Source: Acidobacteriota bacterium (GTDB lineage Bacteria; Acidobacteriota; Thermoanaerobaculia; Thermoanaerobaculales; Sulfomarinibacteraceae). From it: a stretch of DNA of 60,350 nt. The stretch is from NCBI GenBank assembly GCA_022340665.1, contig JAJDNM010000054.1, positions 1 to 60,350 of the forward strand, read 5' to 3'. Below are positions 51,165-60,015 of this stretch, in pieces. A model generated the notes under the pieces. That model had not been told where the DNA came from. It ran no database searches and saw only the letters and a list, made by a program, of their open reading frames with translations. Made by a program: the position numbers and the translations under genes. Within the stretch, counting starts at the first letter, position 1, and each line of letters begins with the position of its first letter.

Positions 51165-52661
51165 TCATCGCGTGAGCAGGAGGCGGACGGACGCCTCCAT
51201 CGGTTCGAGAAATGTGTTGGGATGGACGCCGATCCAGATGATCAGAACGATCAGTGGGGCGACCACGAAGATTTCGCGCAGATTGACGTCAGGTAGGGCT
51301 TCGTTGGCCCTGATGTCCAACGGTCCCCAGAACACGCGCTGCACCATCCACAGCATGTAGACAGCTCCAAGGATAATGCCGAGCCCGGCGATCGCGACTG
51401 CGACAGGGTGTTCCGCCCAGGCGCCGGCGAGGATCAAGAACTCTCCGATGAAGCCGTTGAGACCGGGCAACCCGATCGAACCGAGGGTCACGAGCAGGAA
51501 AATCGCGGTATACACGGGCATCACGCTGGCGAGGCCGCCGTAGCGCTCGATCAGCCTGGTGTAGGTGCGCTCGTACAGCATGCCGACCATCAGGAAGAGG
51601 GCGCCGGTCGTGAGTCCGTGGTTGACCATCTGCAGGATCGCGCCCTGGGTCGATGCTTGCGTCCCGGCGACCAGACCGAGGACGACGAAACCGAGATGGC
51701 TGACGGAAGAGTAGGCGACGAGCTTCTTTATATCCGGCTGAACCATCGCAATCAGAGCGCCGTAGACGATGCCGATCACCGCCAGCACCATCAGAAAAGG
51801 TGCGAAGACATCCCAGGCGTCCGGCAGGAGGGCACGATTAAATCGTAGGAAACCGTACGTGCCCATCTTGAGGAGCACTCCAGCCAGGATTACCGACCCG
51901 GTGGTTGGCGCCTCCACATGGGCATCGGGCAGCCAGGTGTGTAGCGGGAAGAGAGGTACCTTGATGGCGAAGGCGAGAGCGAAGGCCGCGAAAACAAGGA
52001 GCCCGGGCGCGGACAACCCTCCGCCAATCGGCAGCAACGGAGCCGTGGTGAGCAGGTCAATGTAGTCATAGGACCATGCCCCCGTCTGCTCGTGGTGGAA
52101 CCACGCGAGATAGAGGATCGCGACCAGCATGAGGACCGAACCGGCCATCGTGAAGATGAAGAACTTGACGGCGGCGTAGATGCGCCGGGGGCCCCCCCAG
52201 ACCCCGATGATGAAGTACATCGGGATAAGCGTGATCTCCCAGAAGATATAGAACAGGAAGAGATCGAGAGAAACAAAGGTGCCGATCATTCCCGTCGTGA
52301 GGAGCAGGAAGGTGATATGGAGGGATTTGATGTGCTCGATGTTCAGCGACCAGGCGGCGAGCACGACTACCGGGAGCAGTAGCGTGGTGAGCAGGACCAG
52401 CAGGAGAGAGATGCCGTCGACGCCGATGTGAAAGGTGATTCCGAATTGCGGCACCCAGGGAAACTGGTCGACGAACTGGAAGCCAGGATCATCCGGGTCG
52501 AATCTGGCCCACAGTCCCGTGGATACGGCGAACATCAGGGTGGTGACAGTCAGTGTGACGACCCTGTGCACCCGTTTGTACTGCATCGGGATGAAGAGCA
52601 GGATGATCGCGAAAACGGTCGGTCCGAGTGTTACGACGGTGAGCAGGTGGTCCTTCAGCAC
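51165..52661 (-). CDS. nuoM: NADH-quinone oxidoreductase subunit M
   Basis: The GTG at 52661 follows a GGGGGG ribosome-binding site and lies 10 bases after the nuoL stop, giving 498 residues, the usual length for NuoM. The frame is open further upstream, but that sequence lies inside nuoL. Antiporter-like features are present: the lateral glutamate in FWEITLIPMYFIIG, the FPLHTWLPDAHVEAPT block, KLVAYSSVSHLGFVVLG and the broken helix LKMGTYGFLRFN. It carries one of the three half-channels of the membrane arm. Confidence 0.95.
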   Translation of the reverse strand: MLKDHLLTVVTLGPTVFAIILLFIPMQYKRVHRVVTLTVTTLMFAVSTGLWARFDPDDPGFQFVDQFPWVPQFGITFHIGVDGISLLLVLLTTLLLPVVVLAAWSLNIEHIKSLHITFLLLTTGMIGTFVSLDLFLFYIFWEITLIPMYFIIGVWGGPRRIYAAVKFFIFTMAGSVLMLVAILYLAWFHHEQTGAWSYDYIDLLTTAPLLPIGGGLSAPGLLVFAAFALAFAIKVPLFPLHTWLPDAHVEAPTTGSVILAGVLLKMGTYGFLRFNRALLPDAWDVFAPFLMVLAVIGIVYGALIAMVQPDIKKLVAYSSVSHLGFVVLGLVAGTQASTQGAILQMVNHGLTTGALFLMVGMLYERTYTRLIERYGGLASVMPVYTAIFLLVTLGSIGLPGLNGFIGEFLILAGAWAEHPVAVAIAGLGIILGAVYMLWMVQRVFWGPLDIRANEALPDVNLREIFVVAPLIVLIIWIGVHPNTFLEPMEASVRLLLTR

Positions 52662-52671
52662 GTGCCCCCCA

Positions 52672-54666
52672 TCACCACAGGAATACCGCCAACGCGAGCA
52701 CGGCGATGGCCACGGCAAGCGCGTAGTTCCGCACATTGCCGGTTTGTACGAAGCGCAACACGTCGCCGGTCAGCTCGACCGTGAATGCGGCGCCGTTGAT
52801 GAAAAGAGTGTCGATGATGAGTTCGTCGACCACCTTCCACAGGAAGTTGGCGAGGCGATGGATTGGTCTGACGATCAACGCATCGTATATCTCGTCGACC
52901 CAGTACTTGTTGAACAGGAGCTTGTGCAGGAACGGCAACCGTTCGGCGAGCTTGCGCGGCAACTCGAATGCATGGTCACCGGTATAGAACCGTCTCGCCA
53001 CCAGCCACCCGATGACTGCGACCGCCACCGAAATGCCGACTAGTAGCCATTCGGTACCCGTGCTGACTCCATGGGTTGCGTGTTCCGCCGCATCCGCAGC
53101 TGCGTGAGAGGCGGTATCGCCCAGCTTCGGGAACACCGGGTGGAGGAAATTCTCGATCAGATTCCACCCCGTCTTATGCACCAGTTGGCCGGGGAACCCG
53201 ATGAAACCGCCGACGACCGAAAGCACTCCTAAAACTGCGAGCGGAAACGTCATGCTCGTCGGCGACTCGTGGAGGTGATCCCGCGCCGTGTCGTCCCCAC
53301 GAAATGACCCGTGGAAGGTCATGTAGACGGCGCGAAACATGTAGAAGGCTGTCAGGAGAGCGCCCGCCAGTGCGAGGAGCCACAAGAGGCGATACGTGTC
53401 GCCGAAACCGTTCAGGTCGGTAGCTCCGGCGGCGAAGGCGCGCGCGAGGATTTCGTCCTTCGAGAAGAAACCGGCAAACACCGGGATGCCCGCGATGGCC
53501 AGGGTCCCGGCGAGAAAGGTCCAGTAGGTGGTCGGCATGTATTTTCTCAGACCACCCATCCGGGTCATGTCCTGTTCGCCCGAATTGGCGTGGATCACGG
53601 AACCCGACCCGAGGAAGAGGCAGGCCTTGAAGAAGGCGTGAGTGACAACGTGGAAGATGGCCGCGGTGAAAGCACCGACTCCGGCTGCAAGGAACATGTA
53701 GCCGAGCTGTGAAACAGTCGAATAGGCGAGGACCTTCTTGATGTCGTTCTGCACGAGACCGATGGTGGCTGCAAAGATCGCCGTCAAGCCGCCAATGCAG
53801 GCGACGACGATCATCGCGGTCGGGCTTAATCTGAAGAACACGTTGCAGCGAACCACGATATAAACGCCGGCGGTGACCATGGTCGCGGCGTGAATGAGCG
53901 CCGACACTGGAGTCGGCCCGGCCATGGCATCGGGAAGCCACACGTAGAGAGGAATCTGCGCGGATTTGCCGATGGCGCCGACGAACAGGAGCAGGGCGAT
54001 CACGGTTGCTGCACCTGCGTATTGATCGGGAGATCCGGCGGCGGCGCTGAAGATCTCACTGAATTCGACGCTCCCGAAGACCGCGAAGGTCGTGAAGATC
54101 GCGAGCAGAAAACCGAGGTCTCCGATACGGTTGACGATGAACGCCTTGCTACCGGCTGCCGCGCACCATTTCTGTTCGTAGTAGTAGCCGATCAGGAGGT
54201 ATGAGCAGAGGCCAACGCCCTCCCAACCGACGAAGAGTACCGGCAGGTTCGACCCGAGTACCAGCAAAAGCATCGCGAACATGAAGAGGTTGAGGTAGGA
54301 GAAGTAGCGCGCGTAGCCCGCTTCACTTTCCGAGTCCATGTAGCCAACGGAGTACACGTGAATCAGGAATCCAACAAGGGTGACGAAGGCGAGCATGACG
54401 GCGGACAGAGGATCGAGTCGGCACGAAGCGTTAACCGTGATCTCTCCGGCGGATATCCACGTGAAATACTGTTCGATGATCTCCGCGTGAGGCTGGTGCA
54501 GGTACTCCCACAGTGCCGCGTATGTCGCCACCGTCGCAGCTCCGACTGAACCGACACCGACCACCGTGACAATGATCTTCCGTGCCTTGAAGGCACCGAG
54601 CAGGAGGTTGACCACTGCCCCTGCGAGGCAGAGGATCGGGATGAGCCAGAGATAACCAAGCATCAA
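52672..54666 (-). CDS. nuoL: NADH-quinone oxidoreductase subunit L
   Basis: This 664-residue subunit forms the distal end of the membrane arm. It has about sixteen transmembrane helices and the family blocks GWEGVGLCSYLLIG, SKAFIVNRIGDLGF, GKSAQIPLYVWLPDAMAGPTPVSALIHAATMV and AYSTVSQLGYM, followed by the long C-terminal lateral helix region. Two ATG codons open the gene; either start gives a standard NuoL. It lies 6 bases after nuoK and 10 bases before nuoM. Confidence 0.95.
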   Translation of the reverse strand: MMLGYLWLIPILCLAGAVVNLLLGAFKARKIIVTVVGVGSVGAATVATYAALWEYLHQPHAEIIEQYFTWISAGEITVNASCRLDPLSAVMLAFVTLVGFLIHVYSVGYMDSESEAGYARYFSYLNLFMFAMLLLVLGSNLPVLFVGWEGVGLCSYLLIGYYYEQKWCAAAGSKAFIVNRIGDLGFLLAIFTTFAVFGSVEFSEIFSAAAGSPDQYAGAATVIALLLFVGAIGKSAQIPLYVWLPDAMAGPTPVSALIHAATMVTAGVYIVVRCNVFFRLSPTAMIVVACIGGLTAIFAATIGLVQNDIKKVLAYSTVSQLGYMFLAAGVGAFTAAIFHVVTHAFFKACLFLGSGSVIHANSGEQDMTRMGGLRKYMPTTYWTFLAGTLAIAGIPVFAGFFSKDEILARAFAAGATDLNGFGDTYRLLWLLALAGALLTAFYMFRAVYMTFHGSFRGDDTARDHLHESPTSMTFPLAVLGVLSVVGGFIGFPGQLVHKTGWNLIENFLHPVFPKLGDTASHAAADAAEHATHGVSTGTEWLLVGISVAVAVIGWLVARRFYTGDHAFELPRKLAERLPFLHKLLFNKYWVDEIYDALIVRPIHRLANFLWKVVDELIIDTLFINGAAFTVELTGDVLRFVQTGNVRNYALAVAIAVLALAVFLW

Positions 54667-54672
54667 TCCCCC

Positions 54673-55020
54673 CTACCAGCGCAGAATGTTTGCCCGATCG
54701 ACATCGATGGTTCCCTTGAGGCGATTGAGCGCGATGAACAGAGCGAGTCCGACGGCGGCCTCCGCGGCTGCGACGGCGATCACGAAAAACACGAACACCT
54801 GGCCGTCCACCGCGGCTGCGGCGGTGGTGTGCGCTGTGGCAAAGCGATAGGCGAACGCGCCGAAGGCGAGGTTCGCGGAGTTGAGCATGATTTCCAGTGA
54901 CAGGAAAATCGCGATGCCGTTTCGGCGAAGCAGGACGCCGACGGCGCCGATGGCGAAGAGAACTGCCGACAGGGCCAGCACCCAGGTGTAAGGGATGGGG
55001 ACGACATCGGCCGGTGTCAA
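54673..55020 (-). CDS. nuoK: NADH-quinone oxidoreductase subunit K (TTG start)
   Basis: This 115-residue, three-helix subunit carries the conserved membrane glutamates in [12 protein letters not shown] and [10 protein letters not shown] that link proton movement across complex I. The start codon appears to be TTG: TTGA overlaps the nuoJ stop by 4 bases, which suits coupled translation, and no ATG or GTG lies nearby in frame. The C-terminal tail [16 protein letters not shown] is slightly longer than the minimum for the family. Confidence 0.93.
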   Translation of the reverse strand: MTPADVVPIPYTWVLALSAVLFAIGAVGVLLRRNGIAIFLSLEIMLNSANLAFGAFAYRFATAHTTAAAAVDGQVFVFFVIAVAAAEAAVGLALFIALNRLKGTIDVDRANILRW

Positions 55021-55520
55021 CCTTCATCTCTCCTTCCGAGATACACCGCACCAATGATCGCCGCCACCAAAAGCAGAGTGATGAACTCGAACACGAAGAG
55101 GTGCGTGCTCAAAAGAGCCCGGCCGATCGGGAAGGCGGTCCCACTCTCGACAGCTCCGGGCAGCGGTGACCCGTGCTCCGGAACGAGGAGACCGGCGATC
55201 ACCAGGAGAGTCGCCCCGATCCCTGCGGCTACCAGGGTGCCGATCAGGGCCTGCCATGGCCGGCCACTGCCGAAGGCTTCAACCCGGCGGATGTTGAGGA
55301 GCATGATGACGAACAGAAAGAGAACTAGGATCGCGCCGGAGTAAACGATCACCTGGATCGCAGCCAGGAAATCCATTCCGAGCATGGCGAATATTCCAGC
55401 CATGGCAAAGAACAGCACCACCAGGGAAAGGACGTTGGTGATTGGGTTTCGAGGCACCACTGCAAGGATCGCGAAGACCACCGCGATGGCTGCTGCAACG
55501 AGGAAAGCATAGGTCACCAT
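55017..55520 (-). CDS. nuoJ: NADH-quinone oxidoreductase subunit J
   Basis: This 167-residue subunit has five transmembrane helices. The conserved TM3 segment with its pi-bulge is [27 protein letters not shown], where the mobile tyrosine and glycine sit. NuoJ helps carry the conformational change from the quinone site to the antiporter units. The gene follows nuoH by 10 bases; in most operons nuoI lies between them, and here it is absent. Confidence 0.94.
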   Translation of the reverse strand: MVTYAFLVAAAIAVVFAILAVVPRNPITNVLSLVVLFFAMAGIFAMLGMDFLAAIQVIVYSGAILVLFLFVIMLLNIRRVEAFGSGRPWQALIGTLVAAGIGATLLVIAGLLVPEHGSPLPGAVESGTAFPIGRALLSTHLFVFEFITLLLVAAIIGAVYLGRRDEG

Positions 55521-55530
55521 CGTCTACCGC

Positions 55531-56583
55531 CTAGAAGAAGCCGACGGCGAGGCCGACAGCGACCCAGAGAAAGTTGAGTGTGGCCAGGGGAACCATCACC
55601 TTCCAGCCGAGGGACATCAATTGGTCATACCTGAAACGGGGGAGGGTCCAGCGAATCCAGACGAAGAACCACATAAAGAAGGCTACTTTGAAGGCGAAGA
55701 CCGCCATCGACGCGATTGCTCCTGCCCAGCCGTGAAATGGAACGTCGACCCATGGCAAATGCCATCCTCCGAAGAAGAGCACTGTAAGCAGCGAAGAGGC
55801 GACGATCATGTGGAGATATTCGCTCATATAGAAGGCCGCGAATCCCATCGAGGAGTACTCGGTGTGATAGCCGGCGACCAGCTCTGCCTCCGCTTCGGGG
55901 AGGTCGAAGGGCAGGCGGTTCGTTTCGGCGAAGACCGCGACCATGAATGTCACTGCGCCGATCAATTGCGGAAAGACATTCCACCGCGGTACCACTCCGA
56001 ACCAACTCCCTGCCTGGGCGTCAACAACCTGTTGCAGATGGAGCGATCCGGCGCTCATGAGCACGCCGACCACCGCGATCGTCATCGCGAGCTCGTAGGA
56101 AATGGCCTGCGCCGAGGCGCGGATTCCGCCATAGAGCGAATACTTGCTGTTCGAGGCCCAACCGGCGAGGATCACCGGATACACGCCAAGCGAGGCGATG
56201 GCGAAGATGTAAAGCAGGCCGATGTTGAGGTCGGGAGCGACGATGAAACCGTCCACCGGCGTGCCGAAAACTTCGAGGTCAGCGTCCTGAGCAAAGGGGA
56301 TGGCGATGAAGGTGCTGAGCGAGATGGCGATGGCGATCGCCGGTGCCAGCAGGAAGAGGAAGGTGTTGACTCCTTCGGGCCTGAGATTCTCCTTGGTCAA
56401 CAGCTTGACGACATCGATCACCGGTTGTAGGAGACCGAAAGGACCGACCCGGTTCGGTCCGAGACGATCCTGAATCAGGGCCGATCCTCGCCGCTCGACC
56501 CACACCATGATCGGAACCGTGGTCAGCATCACGGCAAGAACAAAGGCGAGCTTCACGCCGACCAACACGACCTCAGTCCACAC
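55531..56583 (-). CDS. nuoH: NADH-quinone oxidoreductase subunit H
   Basis: NuoH links the peripheral and membrane arms and forms part of the quinone cavity. The 350-residue sequence shows ERRGSALIQDRLGPNRVGPFGLLQPVID, the acidic loop RLPFDLPEAEAELVAGYHTEYSSMGFA, SYELAMTIAVVGVLM and WIRWTLPRFRYDQLM, all typical for the family. It overlaps the end of nuoG by 11 bases. The expected downstream partner, nuoI, is not present. Confidence 0.95.
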   Translation of the reverse strand: MWTEVVLVGVKLAFVLAVMLTTVPIMVWVERRGSALIQDRLGPNRVGPFGLLQPVIDVVKLLTKENLRPEGVNTFLFLLAPAIAIAISLSTFIAIPFAQDADLEVFGTPVDGFIVAPDLNIGLLYIFAIASLGVYPVILAGWASNSKYSLYGGIRASAQAISYELAMTIAVVGVLMSAGSLHLQQVVDAQAGSWFGVVPRWNVFPQLIGAVTFMVAVFAETNRLPFDLPEAEAELVAGYHTEYSSMGFAAFYMSEYLHMIVASSLLTVLFFGGWHLPWVDVPFHGWAGAIASMAVFAFKVAFFMWFFVWIRWTLPRFRYDQLMSLGWKVMVPLATLNFLWVAVGLAVGFF

Positions 56584-58162
56584 GCCGGACCTCCTCGTTG
56601 ATCGGAATGCTTCCCTCGGTCGATAGGCGGCGCCAGGTCATGCCAGAGAACGCCGGCATGGTCGCTGCCATCTCCGTGAACAGGACGCGCGGCGAGGTCT
56701 CCGTTTCTTCGGCCTCTCCAAGCTCGAAGGCCAGGTGATTCACTACCGACCACGCCGGACGCGCCTGGCCGCGCGGAGGCAGAGCTCTCGCCGCGAACTG
56801 CACTCTCCCGGTGGACGAGGTATAGGTGCCCTCGGTTTCGGCCCAGGACGCGAGCGGCAAGACAATAGACGCTGCGTCGACCAGGGGTGTGCGGTACCTC
56901 GCGAGCACCGCCACGCTCCTGCCGGCAGCGAGATGCCGAGCTCCGTCCGACATCAGCCAGGGAGCCGCATGAGCGTCGAGGACGAGCACCGGACCGGTAC
57001 GATCGCACACAAGGCTGTCGATTTCCGAGACGTCGATGGTGGTCAGGCCGAGGCGTCGGGCTCCGGTCGAGTTCGAGTGTGAGTCCACGCTCGAGATCCA
57101 TTCCCCATGGCCGTTCTTGATGCTGCGAGCCTCGCCTGCGAAGACCGGAACGACGACCTCCAACCGGTGTATGTCGACCAGATGCCGGCGGATGGCATAG
57201 AGGGTCTCGTTGCTGAAATCTGCGGAGGCGAGCACGAGCGGTTGTGTTCCCTGCAGCAGCCAGCTGGCCACTTCGGAGATGGCGGCCTGCCAGGAAACCC
57301 GCCGCTCCTCGCTTTCGGTGTGCAACAGGGGACGATCGACATCGCGCCGATTGAGCCCTTCAGCGAGAAACCTGCCGAAATCGCACATCCACCATCCGTT
57401 GACGTCGAGATTCTCTCTCGGCACGAATCGGTGGATGGTGCCGCCGAGGTGGCCGAGCAAGACGTTGCAGCCAATGCTGCATCCGGGACAGATGCTCTCG
57501 GTCTCATCGAGGTGCCAGACTCTGGCCCTGAAGCGGAATTCGTCGACTGTGAGCGCCCCAACCGGACAGACGTCGGCGACGCAGGCCGACCACGGGTTGT
57601 CCAAGGGCTGCCCGTCAAAAGTGTCGATGTAGGAGTGGTTCCCCCGGGATTTCATCGTCAGATCTCCGGTTTCGGCGATCTCCTGGGTGAATCGTATGCA
57701 GCGCGTGCAGTGGATGCAGCGATTCTGGTTCTGAACAACGTGCGGCCCGATCTTTCGTCGTTCGAATCCGGGATAGGTCCGCCGCTTGTCGACCATGTGG
57801 GTGGTGTCGAGGCCGTGTTCGACCGAATAGTCCTGGAGTCCGCACTCTCCGGCCTGATCGCAGACCGGACAGTCGAGGGGGTGGTTCTCGAGCAGAAACT
57901 CCATCACCGCCGCCCGCGCCTCGACGACGCGGTCAGAGGCGGTGTGCACCACCATCTCAGGCTGAACCGGAGTCGAGCAGGCGGTCACCAATCGGGGCAT
58001 ACCTTCGACTTCCACGAAACAGATGCGACACTGTCCGACGACGCTCAGACCGGGGTGGTAGCAATACGTGGGGATTTCGATGCCAGCCGCCTTGGCCGCC
58101 TGGACGAGATTGACACCCTCGGCAACAGTGACTTCCACGCCGTCGATGGTCAAGATCACCAT
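56573..58162 (-). CDS. nuoG: NADH-quinone oxidoreductase subunit G (short form)
   Basis: This 529-residue iron-sulfur subunit keeps all N-module clusters. C34, C45, C48 and C62 would bind the [2Fe-2S] N1b; H94, C98, C101 and C107 the [4Fe-4S] N5; C149, C152, C155 and C199 the N4 cluster. CPGCSIGC with a later cysteine (C225, C228, C232, C260) matches the extra N7 cluster. The degenerate molybdopterin-fold domain after it is much shorter than in E. coli (908 residues) or Thermus (783). It lies 9 bases after nuoF and overlaps nuoH by 11. Confidence 0.93.
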   Translation of the reverse strand: MVILTIDGVEVTVAEGVNLVQAAKAAGIEIPTYCYHPGLSVVGQCRICFVEVEGMPRLVTACSTPVQPEMVVHTASDRVVEARAAVMEFLLENHPLDCPVCDQAGECGLQDYSVEHGLDTTHMVDKRRTYPGFERRKIGPHVVQNQNRCIHCTRCIRFTQEIAETGDLTMKSRGNHSYIDTFDGQPLDNPWSACVADVCPVGALTVDEFRFRARVWHLDETESICPGCSIGCNVLLGHLGGTIHRFVPRENLDVNGWWMCDFGRFLAEGLNRRDVDRPLLHTESEERRVSWQAAISEVASWLLQGTQPLVLASADFSNETLYAIRRHLVDIHRLEVVVPVFAGEARSIKNGHGEWISSVDSHSNSTGARRLGLTTIDVSEIDSLVCDRTGPVLVLDAHAAPWLMSDGARHLAAGRSVAVLARYRTPLVDAASIVLPLASWAETEGTYTSSTGRVQFAARALPPRGQARPAWSVVNHLAFELGEAEETETSPRVLFTEMAATMPAFSGMTWRRLSTEGSIPINEEVRRVD

Positions 58163-58171
58163 TGGCCCACC

Positions 58172-59488
58172 CTACCCTCCGAACAGCGCCGTGTCGGAAC
58201 GGACCGGCAGGATCGGCTGCACATTGGATTGCTCGAATGAGCCTTCGGCAATCGCACGTTCGAACTCGTCACCGAAATGATCGAGGAAGCTCGTTATCGG
58301 ACCGCAGAAGGCGTCGCCCAACGGACAGATCGTCATCCCCTGGCTGGCATATCGGGAGATCCTCCGTAGAGTCTCGATGTCTTTCGGCTGTCCGTTGCCT
58401 CTGCGGATTCGGCGCACGATGTCGACCGCCCAGTCCGAGCCCTCACGGCAGGGACTGCACTGGCCGCAGGATTCGTGGGCATAGAAGACGAGTAGATTCT
58501 CCAGCGCCCACACCATGTCGACGGTTTCGTCCATGACAATGACGCCGCCGGAACCGAGCATCGATCCGGCCTGAGCGACGGCGTCGAAATCGGCGGGCGT
58601 ATCGACGAGTGCGGCGGGCAGTACCGGCGCTGACGAACCGCCGGGGATGAAGGCTTTGAGCCCTCTTCCATCGCGAATTCCACCGCAATGGCGCTCGATG
58701 ATCTCGCGGAAGGTCGTGCCCATCGGCACCTCATAGACCCCTGGGCGCTCGACGTGGCCAGAAACGCTGAAGAGCTTCGTTCCGGTGCTGCGTTCGGTGC
58801 CGATGCCCGCGAACCAACTGGCGCCGTGCTCGATGATGTGCGGCACGCAGGCCAAGGTTTCGACGTTGTTGACCACCGTGGGACACCCGAACAGGCCGAC
58901 GACTGCCGGGAACGGAGGCTTGAGCCGCGGCTGGCCCCGCTTGCCCTCGATCGACTCGATCAGGGCGGTCTCCTCGCCGCAGATGTAGGCGCCTGCTCCA
59001 CGGTGGATGTGAATATCGAGATCGAAGCCACTCCCGAGGATGTTCTTGCCGAGGAACTCCTTGCGCCGTGCTTCGGCGATTGCAGTTTCGAGAATTCTGG
59101 CCTCCTCGGCGAACTCTCCCCGGATGTAGATGTAGGCGGTATTCGAGCCGATTGCATATGACGCGATCGCGATTCCCTCGAGAATCATGTGCGGGTCGAC
59201 GAGGATGAGCTCCCGATCCTTGAAGGTCCCGGGCTCCGACTCGTCGGCGTTGCAGATCATGTACTTCGGCTTGGGAGAATCCTTCGGCACGAAGCCCCAC
59301 TTGACACCTGCCGGGAAGCCCGCACCACCACGTCCGCGCACTCCTGACGCCTTCACCTCCTCGATCACGTCGAGCCGACTCATTCCGAGGGCCTTCTGGA
59401 TGGCCGAATATCCGCCCAGCCGAAGATAGGTAGATATTGCCCGAGAGTTCTTGACCTCGCGCGCCCGTAGGAGAATCGGTTGAGTCAT
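58172..59488 (-). CDS. nuoF: NADH-quinone oxidoreductase subunit F
   Basis: NuoF binds NADH and FMN and passes electrons to the N3 cluster. The 438-residue sequence has GRGGAGFPAGVKW (NADH/FMN loop), CNADESEPGTFKDR, GAGAYICGEETALIESIEGKRGQPRLKPPFPA, and CGQCSPCREG with a later cysteine in TICPLGDAFCGP for N3. The gene overlaps nuoE by 4 bases (ATGA), so the NADH dehydrogenase module E-F-G is co-translated. Confidence 0.95.
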   Translation of the reverse strand: MTQPILLRAREVKNSRAISTYLRLGGYSAIQKALGMSRLDVIEEVKASGVRGRGGAGFPAGVKWGFVPKDSPKPKYMICNADESEPGTFKDRELILVDPHMILEGIAIASYAIGSNTAYIYIRGEFAEEARILETAIAEARRKEFLGKNILGSGFDLDIHIHRGAGAYICGEETALIESIEGKRGQPRLKPPFPAVVGLFGCPTVVNNVETLACVPHIIEHGASWFAGIGTERSTGTKLFSVSGHVERPGVYEVPMGTTFREIIERHCGGIRDGRGLKAFIPGGSSAPVLPAALVDTPADFDAVAQAGSMLGSGGVIVMDETVDMVWALENLLVFYAHESCGQCSPCREGSDWAVDIVRRIRRGNGQPKDIETLRRISRYASQGMTICPLGDAFCGPITSFLDHFGDEFERAIAEGSFEQSNVQPILPVRSDTALFGG

Positions 59489-60015
59489 CGAGAGGCCAAT
59501 CGTTCGAGGAGCCTGTCGATTTTCTCTATCGAGAGCTCGGTATGGTAATCAGAGTTGATCTGGATCACCGGCGCCTCCCCGCAGGCGCCGAGACACTGCA
59601 CGTCAATCAGAGTGAAGAGACCGTCGGCCGTCGTTTCGCCGAAGTCGATGGCGAGCTTCTGCTTGAGGTGACTGACAAGCTCGGAGGTCCCGCAGAGCTG
59701 GCACGACAAAGTTGAACAAACCTGGAGCAGGTATTTCCCCGGGGGTTTGATGCGGTACATCGTGTAGAAGCCGACGACGCCTTCGACGAAGGCCGGGGAA
59801 AGGTCGAGCCGGTTGGCGACCGCCTCCATGACTCCAGCTGATATCCAACCCCACCTCTCCTGGCAGAGCCAGAGCACCGGGAGCAGGGCCGCAGCAGGAT
59901 CGGGGTAGCGCTCGAGAGTCGAACGGATCTCGGTTTCCATGGCTTCGTCGAACTCGACCGAGGCGATCTCGTCTGCCGGAGCAACGATGAGCGGTTCGGT
60001 GGATATCTCGGTCAC
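59485..60015 (-). CDS. nuoE: NADH-quinone oxidoreductase subunit E
   Basis: This 176-residue thioredoxin-fold subunit carries the [2Fe-2S] N1a cluster. Its ligands are C100 and C105 (VCSTLSC) and C141 and C145 (CLGACG). The helical N-terminus with ALLPVLWLCQERWGWIS and VEGVVGFYTMY matches the family. The ATG overlaps the nuoA stop by 4 bases. In standard operons nuoB, nuoC and nuoD would lie between nuoA and nuoE; here there is no space for them. Confidence 0.95.
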   Translation of the reverse strand: MTEISTEPLIVAPADEIASVEFDEAMETEIRSTLERYPDPAAALLPVLWLCQERWGWISAGVMEAVANRLDLSPAFVEGVVGFYTMYRIKPPGKYLLQVCSTLSCQLCGTSELVSHLKQKLAIDFGETTADGLFTLIDVQCLGACGEAPVIQINSDYHTELSIEKIDRLLERLASR

